Assembly: GCF_900156785.1 (NCBI RefSeq)
Contig: NZ_FTOP01000011.1
Location: forward strand, 1-64,000
Origin: Belliella pelovolcani
Lineage (GTDB): Bacteria; Bacteroidota; Bacteroidia; Cytophagales; Cyclobacteriaceae
DNA length: 64,000 bases
Direction of reading: 5' to 3'
The translations under genes and the position numbers were made by a program. Under the pieces are notes generated by a model, which saw nothing but the letters and a program-made list of their open reading frames with translations, had not been told where the DNA came from and did not search any database. Within the stretch, counting starts at the first letter, position 1. Each line of letters begins with the position of its first letter. Positions 59,460 to 64,000 of this stretch are shown here, in pieces.

Positions 59460-60923
59460 ATGATGCTTTCAGCTGATATAAAGAATAAATACGAATTAGT
59501 AGTAGGTCTTGAGGTCCATGCACAGTTACTTACAAAAAGTAAAATGTATGCATCGGATTCTACGGAATTCGGGAATTTACCAAATACTCACATTTCTGTC
59601 CTTACGCTAGGTCATCCAGGTACACTTCCAAAAGTCAATAAAAAGGCAGTTGAGTTTGCTGTGAAAATGGGTTTGGCTTGTAATTCTGAAATCACGAGGA
59701 GAAATATTTTTGCTAGAAAGAACTATTTCTATCCAGATCTTCCAAAAGGCTATCAGATTACCCAAGACAAGGGGCCAATCTGTGTTGGAGGAGAAGTTCC
59801 ATTGACATTGCCGGATGGTACCAAAAAGTCAGTCACATTGACTAGAATCCACATGGAAGAGGATGCAGGTAAATCCATGCACTTGGTTGGGGAAGTGGAT
59901 ACCCTAGTGGATTACAATAGAGCTGGAGTGCCATTAATTGAAATTGTGTCTGAGCCAGACATCAGGTCATCTGAAGAAGCATATGCTTTTTTGATGGAGA
60001 TCAAAAAATTGGTAAGATACTTAGATATCTGTGATGGAAATATGGAAGAGGGTTCACTAAGATGTGATGCCAATATTTCGGTGAGGTTACATGGTGCTGC
60101 TGAATATGGAAAGAAAGTAGAGGTCAAAAACATGAACTCTTTCAGAAATGTTGCTAGAGCCATAGAACATGAGTTTGAAAGACAAATACTTTTAATCGAA
60201 GAAGGAGTAGAAATTGTATCAGAAACAAGGACTTTTGATGCTACGACTGGAACTACTGCAAGTATGCGTACCAAGGAAGACCTAAATGATTATAGGTATT
60301 TTCCAGAGCCAGACCTTAGTCCTGTGGTGGTATCTGAAGAGTGGCTAGAGTCTGTTAGAAAAGAAATGCCCGCACTTCCAAGAGAGCTTCATGCAAAGTT
60401 TGTCAATGAATATGGCCTGCCTGAATACGATGCTGGTGTACTTACAGATTCTAAGGAAATTGCATTGTATTTCAACGAGCTATGTGAAGCCACAGCCAAC
60501 TACAAAGCAGCCTCTAATTGGATGATGGGACCAGTCAAGTCATATTTAAATGAATTGACGTTGCATATTTCAGACTTTCCAATTCAGCCAAATAGATTAG
60601 CAGATCTGATTGGGATTATAGATGATGGAAAAATCAACTTCTCCGTAGCTTCTCAAAAAGTATACCCTGAGATGCTGAAAAATGGAGAAAAAAGCCCACT
60701 TGAAATAGCTCAAGAGTTGAATCTAATCCAAGATAGTGATGAAGGTAGTCTTAGACCTATTGTGGAATCGGTTTTAGCTGAAAATGGAGCTAAAGTAGAA
60801 GAGTATAGGTCTGGTAAAAAGGGCTTGATGGGTATGTTTATGGGACAAGTAATGAAAAAGTCTCAAGGAAAAGCAGATCCTAAAGTAGCGACAAAAATTC
60901 TAACTGAACTTCTTGAAAATTAA
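59460..60923 (+). CDS. gatB: Asp-tRNA(Asn)/Glu-tRNA(Gln) amidotransferase subunit B
   Basis: A 487-residue GatB. Diagnostic blocks are YELVVGLEVHAQLLTKSKMY, NYFYPDLPKGYQITQ, RIHMEEDAGKS, EIVSEPDIRSSEEA and KNMNSFRNVARAIEHE. The C-terminal helical YqeY-like tail ends KKSQGKADPKVATKIL. With GatA and GatC it converts mischarged Glu-tRNA(Gln) or Asp-tRNA(Asn) to the amidated form. ATG codons at 59460 and 59463 are both possible starts. gatA and gatC are elsewhere. It is separated by five bases from the TlpA-like lipoprotein gene, so these two may be co-transcribed. Confidence 0.97.
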   Translation: MMLSADIKNKYELVVGLEVHAQLLTKSKMYASDSTEFGNLPNTHISVLTLGHPGTLPKVNKKAVEFAVKMGLACNSEITRRNIFARKNYFYPDLPKGYQITQDKGPICVGGEVPLTLPDGTKKSVTLTRIHMEEDAGKSMHLVGEVDTLVDYNRAGVPLIEIVSEPDIRSSEEAYAFLMEIKKLVRYLDICDGNMEEGSLRCDANISVRLHGAAEYGKKVEVKNMNSFRNVARAIEHEFERQILLIEEGVEIVSETRTFDATTGTTASMRTKEDLNDYRYFPEPDLSPVVVSEEWLESVRKEMPALPRELHAKFVNEYGLPEYDAGVLTDSKEIALYFNELCEATANYKAASNWMMGPVKSYLNELTLHISDFPIQPNRLADLIGIIDDGKINFSVASQKVYPEMLKNGEKSPLEIAQELNLIQDSDEGSLRPIVESVLAENGAKVEEYRSGKKGLMGMFMGQVMKKSQGKADPKVATKILTELLEN

Positions 60924-60928
60924 AAACT

Positions 60929-62038
60929 ATGAAGATATTCAAACATATTTTAATGGCAACCTTAGCCATTTTGTTCTTTGCATGTGGAGAATCAGAGAGA
61001 GTATTTGATGGAAAAGTAAAAGTGTCAGGAAAGATCAATAATGCTGGATCTGGAAGTCTAGTTCTTTTGAAACTTGAAGAACGATCAGAAGAAGTGGCTA
61101 AAATAGATTTAGCGGGAAATGGTAGTTTCGAATATGAGCTTACATTGGATGGGCCTGGATTTTATGAATTGAATATTCTTGACAAGAAAATGGTCAGATT
61201 GGCTCTTTATGATCAAGATGTTGTAATTAACTATGACCTTGAAGATGAAAATAGTCTTGTGATTGAAGGTTCTGAGGATTCTCAACACATGCAAAAAGTC
61301 GATAAGTTGACTGAGGATTACCAAGCAGAAATCAATAATCTGAATACTGCATATTTTGAAGCCATGACCAATAAGGATCAAGAGGCCATCAAGGAAATTC
61401 AGAATCAAGCTATGAATCTTGAAGGAGACCATGCAGTAAAAGTAAAAGCTGTAATTGATGATATGGATGGAAGTTTTGCTGCTTTAGCTGCACTGGGTAT
61501 GATCAATGAAAAGAATGATTTTATTTATATCGATGAATTGGTCAAGAATTTAAATGAAAGGTACCCTAATACTAAAATGATAACTACCTTGATGGCTCAG
61601 TTGGATGACATGCGGGTATTGTCTATTGGTCAAGTAGCTCCTGAGATTTCACTACCAAATCCAGAAGGAGAGTTGGTAAATCTGTCAGACTTGAGAGGTA
61701 ATTATGTATTAATTGATTTCTGGGCGGCATGGTGTAGACCATGTAGAGAAGAAAATCCAAATGTGGTTAGGCTTTACAATCAGTATAACGAAAAGGGTTT
61801 TGAAGTTTTTGGGGTTTCTTTGGATAGAACCAAAGATGCTTGGGTCAAAGCTATAGAAGATGATCAATTGACATGGACGCATGTTTCTGATTTACAATAC
61901 TTCAATTCAGCGGCTGCTGCGATCTATCAAATCAATGCAATTCCTGCTACCTATCTACTTGATCCTGAGGGTAAAATAATAGCGAAGGATCTAAGAGGAC
62001 CAAGCCTTGAAAATAAATTGAAAGAGCTTTTTGATTAA
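60929..62038 (+). CDS. TlpA-like thiol-disulfide lipoprotein with DUF4369-type N-domain
   Basis: A 369-residue lipoprotein (lipobox LFFAC, Cys19). An N-terminal beta domain (about 28-120, starting KVKVSGKINNAGSGSLVLLKL) is the DUF4369 type common in Bacteroidota. A helical linker (about 125-225) precedes the TlpA/ResA thioredoxin domain (about 232-369). The redox motif is AAWCRPC with Cys269 and Cys272, and the cis-Pro segment is NAIPATYLLDP. It should act on periplasmic disulfides. The gene follows gatB by five bases and ends at a terminator. Confidence 0.92.
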   Translation: MKIFKHILMATLAILFFACGESERVFDGKVKVSGKINNAGSGSLVLLKLEERSEEVAKIDLAGNGSFEYELTLDGPGFYELNILDKKMVRLALYDQDVVINYDLEDENSLVIEGSEDSQHMQKVDKLTEDYQAEINNLNTAYFEAMTNKDQEAIKEIQNQAMNLEGDHAVKVKAVIDDMDGSFAALAALGMINEKNDFIYIDELVKNLNERYPNTKMITTLMAQLDDMRVLSIGQVAPEISLPNPEGELVNLSDLRGNYVLIDFWAAWCRPCREENPNVVRLYNQYNEKGFEVFGVSLDRTKDAWVKAIEDDQLTWTHVSDLQYFNSAAAAIYQINAIPATYLLDPEGKIIAKDLRGPSLENKLKELFD

Positions 62039-62061
62039 GTTTGAATCCAATAAAATACCCT

Positions 62062-62091
62062 GCCACTTACCTGTTGTAAGTGGCTTTTTTT
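62062..62091 (+). terminator. Terminator after the TlpA-like lipoprotein gene
   Basis: GCCACTTAC (62062-62070) and GTAAGTGGC (62076-62084) form a perfect 9-bp stem with a five-base loop, followed by a run of seven T. Confidence 0.9.
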
Positions 62092-62153
62092 ATTCAAAAA
62101 AAATATTTTATCTTAATGGGTTGTAGCTAGTATTTATTATTGAGTTTTTCGCA

Positions 62154-62179
62154 TACATTTGCGCGAGAAATTCGTTCTC
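62154..62179 (+). promoter_or_regulatory. Promoter and leader hairpin of the right-edge operon
   Basis: TACATTTG (62154-62161) matches TAnnTTTG. Just downstream GAGAA and TTCTC (62165-62179) form a small hairpin near the expected 5' end of the transcript. The leader would be about 120 nt, long for this window. The rest of 62092-62291 is AT-rich spacer. Confidence 0.5.
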
Positions 62180-62291
62180 AGGATGCATAAAGTAATTTCA
62201 AAATAAATAATTCATTTATTAATTATGGAATGCTTTTTGACTGTTAGAGGACAATCTCAAAAGGAACAAACTAAAATCTATAATTCCAAAC

Positions 62292-62762
62292 ATGAAAAAA
62301 AGAACCCTTCAATCACCTTTGAACAGATTGGTATTTATTGCACTGTTCGGCTTATTAGCCATGGGAGCTTGTAAAAGCAAGAAAAAAGTAGTTGCTGAAC
62401 CAGCACCTCCTGCTCCAGTAGAGAAAGTAGAACCAGCACCTGCTCCAGCACCTGCACAGCCTTCGGCAGAAGAAGTCGCTGTAGGGAAGTTGGAAAATTA
62501 CTTTAGCAGCATCGCTAACTCTACCAATGTTCAAGCTGCCAATAGCACAATTCAAGAAGCCTTGAGCATGTTTTCAAATCAAGAAACTCCAGTATTGATT
62601 GTGATCTATGAAGAGAGCGGTATCAAAGATTACGATGAGCCTACTACCATCGTTAAATATTTGAACTATCTCAAAGACACCAAGAAAAACCTAAACTTCA
62701 TCAGCGATATCAGGTTAGATGCCAATGGTAGAGTATCTGAATTGGAACTTCGTCGCAAATAA
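62292..62762 (+). CDS. Pro/Ala-rich lipoprotein of unknown function
   Basis: A 156-residue lipoprotein (lipobox LLAMGAC, Cys27) followed by a basic KSKKK stretch. A Pro/Ala/Glu linker (VEKVEPAPAPAPAQPSAEE) spans about 36-60, then a compact domain (about 62-156) with VLIVIYEESGIKDYDEPTTI and a final DANGRVSELELRRK. The layout suggests a lipid anchor, a flexible spacer that may span the periplasmic gel, and a small globular head. I do not recognise the domain. It leads an operon with two further exported proteins. Confidence 0.8.
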   Translation: MKKRTLQSPLNRLVFIALFGLLAMGACKSKKKVVAEPAPPAPVEKVEPAPAPAPAQPSAEEVAVGKLENYFSSIANSTNVQAANSTIQEALSMFSNQETPVLIVIYEESGIKDYDEPTTIVKYLNYLKDTKKNLNFISDIRLDANGRVSELELRRK

Positions 62763-62787
62763 TCACTCAATCGATAATAATTAAACC

Positions 62788-63366
62788 ATGAAAAAATACA
62801 TTTCCCTATTCCTATTCATGTTTGTGGCTAGCGCGACCATCTCTATGGCGCAGTCAGATAACATCAGCCCAGCAAGAAAGCAAGCCATCGATTCTTTGGC
62901 TTTGGAAAAAGTAAAGGACTTAAGTAAATATATCTCTATCATCGGTAGCAAAGAGACACAATTCTCTGAAGCTAACAGAGTAATGGATAGAGCAGAAGAA
63001 TTATTCGCTCCAGATGCTGAAATGGGAGTTTCTTCTTTGAACAGAAAAGAGATTGCTTACTACAAAGTGAGAAGATATTTCGAAAGATTAATGGCTTTGA
63101 ACTATGATAGAGTAAACATCACTTGGTATGATATTCACTATATTTCTGATTTGGAAAGACAGCCTGATGGTAGATATGTAGGTGTGATTACAGTGTATCA
63201 AAGATTTGAAGGTACTTCTCTTGAAAGTGGCTTGAACTACAGAGATACTACGAAGAAAGACATCACTATCTATGTAGAGAAAAAACAAACTCAAATTGCA
63301 GGTAGAACAATTGAGTTCTGGGATGTGATGTTGGGTGACATCAGAGTGACTGAAACTTCAGCATGA
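62788..63366 (+). CDS. Exported protein of unknown function
   Basis: A 192-residue protein with a signal peptide ending TISMAQ (about residue 22). The mature part has a helical first half (KQAIDSLALEKVKDLSKYI, then ANRVMDRAEELFAPDAEMG) and a beta-rich second half (ITWYDIHYISDLERQPDGRY, later GRTIEFWDVMLGDIRV). This order recalls NTF2-like folds, but that is a guess. It starts 25 bp after the lipoprotein and overlaps the next gene by four bases (ATGA), so all three are linked. Confidence 0.8.
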   Translation: MKKYISLFLFMFVASATISMAQSDNISPARKQAIDSLALEKVKDLSKYISIIGSKETQFSEANRVMDRAEELFAPDAEMGVSSLNRKEIAYYKVRRYFERLMALNYDRVNITWYDIHYISDLERQPDGRYVGVITVYQRFEGTSLESGLNYRDTTKKDITIYVEKKQTQIAGRTIEFWDVMLGDIRVTETSA

Positions 63367-64000
63367 GAAAATTAGCAGTAATAATCATTCTATTTATTAC
63401 ATCAATTGAGTTGGCACCGGGGCAAGGTTTATACAGCCCCGGTTCCCCTCAAGATGATGGTAGATTTGCCGCTTCAACCAAACAGGTGAATCAATTTTTT
63501 AGACGATTCAATGGAGAAGAGAGTGCTGATGGCACTAAACGTTATTATGAAGACGACTCCAATTACAGAAATAGAGAACTAAGAGGTAAATTTATTAGCA
63601 TCCTTTTTGATAATGAGACTTCAGGTATTCAAAATAATCTGAAGACTGAATTCATGAAAGATGTTCTTTCTGAGCCTTTACCTCAATATTTAGCCTTTCA
63701 TAGAGGTGAGTGGTTTGCGGAGGTTGCCACCACTTTTATTTATAAAGGAAAAAGAGAAAATGTCACCTTGTTCATGAAGCTTCAGCCTGAGGGTTTGGGC
63801 TATGAATGGGTAGTAGATAGAGTGAGTTTCGCTCCATTTAAGAATTTATTTAAAAAACCGCAAGGTGATCAGAAGTCTTTCCTGCATCCAATGAGTCATG
63901 AAATTGGATTTATGAATTTGAGAAAGGCTTTTCAGGATAATAAATTACCTGAAGCATACACACCTAAAGAGTATGAACCAGATTATTTGACCTTGTTTTT
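63363..64000 (+). CDS. Exported protein, partial at window edge
   Basis: The frame opens at ATG 63363, inside the stop of the preceding gene (ATGA), and stays open to the end of the window (212 complete codons). A signal peptide (MRKLAVIIILFITSIELAPG) is followed by a charged mature part, including YYEDDSNYRNRELRGKFISI, LPQYLAFHRGEWFAEVATTF and WVVDRVSFAPFK. The WVVDRVSF segment suggests a beta sheet. No family is recognised. The 3' end lies outside, so length and C-terminal sorting signals are unknown. Confidence 0.85.
   Translation, partial: MRKLAVIIILFITSIELAPGQGLYSPGSPQDDGRFAASTKQVNQFFRRFNGEESADGTKRYYEDDSNYRNRELRGKFISILFDNETSGIQNNLKTEFMKDVLSEPLPQYLAFHRGEWFAEVATTFIYKGKRENVTLFMKLQPEGLGYEWVVDRVSFAPFKNLFKKPQGDQKSFLHPMSHEIGFMNLRKAFQDNKLPEAYTPKEYEPDYLTLF

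Noticed and set aside
1-64000. CRISPR arrays, prophage or insertion sequences
   Set aside because: No regularly spaced direct repeats, cas, transposase, integrase or phage structural genes were seen on either strand; the short dispersed elements carry no coding capacity.

Overview
The window is AT-rich DNA from a Bacteroidota chromosome, most likely order Cytophagales and close to the Cyclobacteriaceae/Algoriphagus group. That placement is inferred from gene types, not from a database search. Supporting signs are type IX secretion sorting domains (type A on the large amylase, type B on a SprB-repeat protein), a SusE-type starch-binding lipoprotein, a YfhO-family protein, and many matches to the Bacteroidota -7 promoter element TAnnTTTG. 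About 53 protein genes, two tRNA genes and one probable structured ncRNA can be supported. No insertion sequence, prophage or CRISPR array was seen.

Left part (1-16.7 kb): a TlpA-like thioredoxin protein and an NMT1/THI5-like binding protein come first. A glycan locus follows. On the minus strand it holds a LacI-type regulator, a GH31 alpha-glucosidase and an MFS sugar permease. On the plus strand it holds a SusE lipoprotein, a T9SS-secreted GH13 amylase, class II fructose-bisphosphate aldolase and a lipoprotein GH13 amylase. LacI-type palindromes (CAAACGTTTG core) lie in both intergenic regions next to the regulator. No SusC/SusD pair is present. Convergent to this set is a pfkA-mgsA operon. 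The locus therefore links extracellular alpha-glucan breakdown, uptake, hydrolysis and central glycolytic steps.

Middle part (16.7-41 kb): mscL; an ECF sigma factor with two small envelope-type proteins; a double-domain universal stress protein; a roughly 197-nt structured RNA (6S-like candidate) whose 3' end runs into the convergent flippase gene; an envelope glycan group (YfhO, methyltransferase, GT4 glycosyltransferase, flippase); ffh; a merR-type regulator with dprA; a large secreted IgGFc-binding-like/PKD/SprB protein; galE; two tandem tRNA-Asp genes; accA; a lipid-type operon (MBL hydrolase, patatin, acyltransferase); an alpha/beta hydrolase; and an M28 peptidase.

Right part (41-64 kb): a TetR-controlled ABC/HlyD/TolC exporter operon whose ABC protein has lost nearly all catalytic ATPase motifs except Walker A; a Gfo/Idh/MocA oxidoreductase; an amino acid:cation symporter and glycerate kinase; an S41 protease; a small protein with an FtsE-like ATPase; a transaldolase-family aldolase; an intact MsbA-like ABC exporter; an M23 peptidase; alaS, gatB and a second TlpA-like lipoprotein. 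The window ends in an operon of three unrecognised exported proteins, the last cut by the edge.

The main structural novelty is a family of about 110-bp intergenic elements with nested inverted repeats. There are two full copies in opposite orientation, at 3021-3131 and 22129-22238. A one-ended copy at 2045-2086 supplies the stop codon of a gene.
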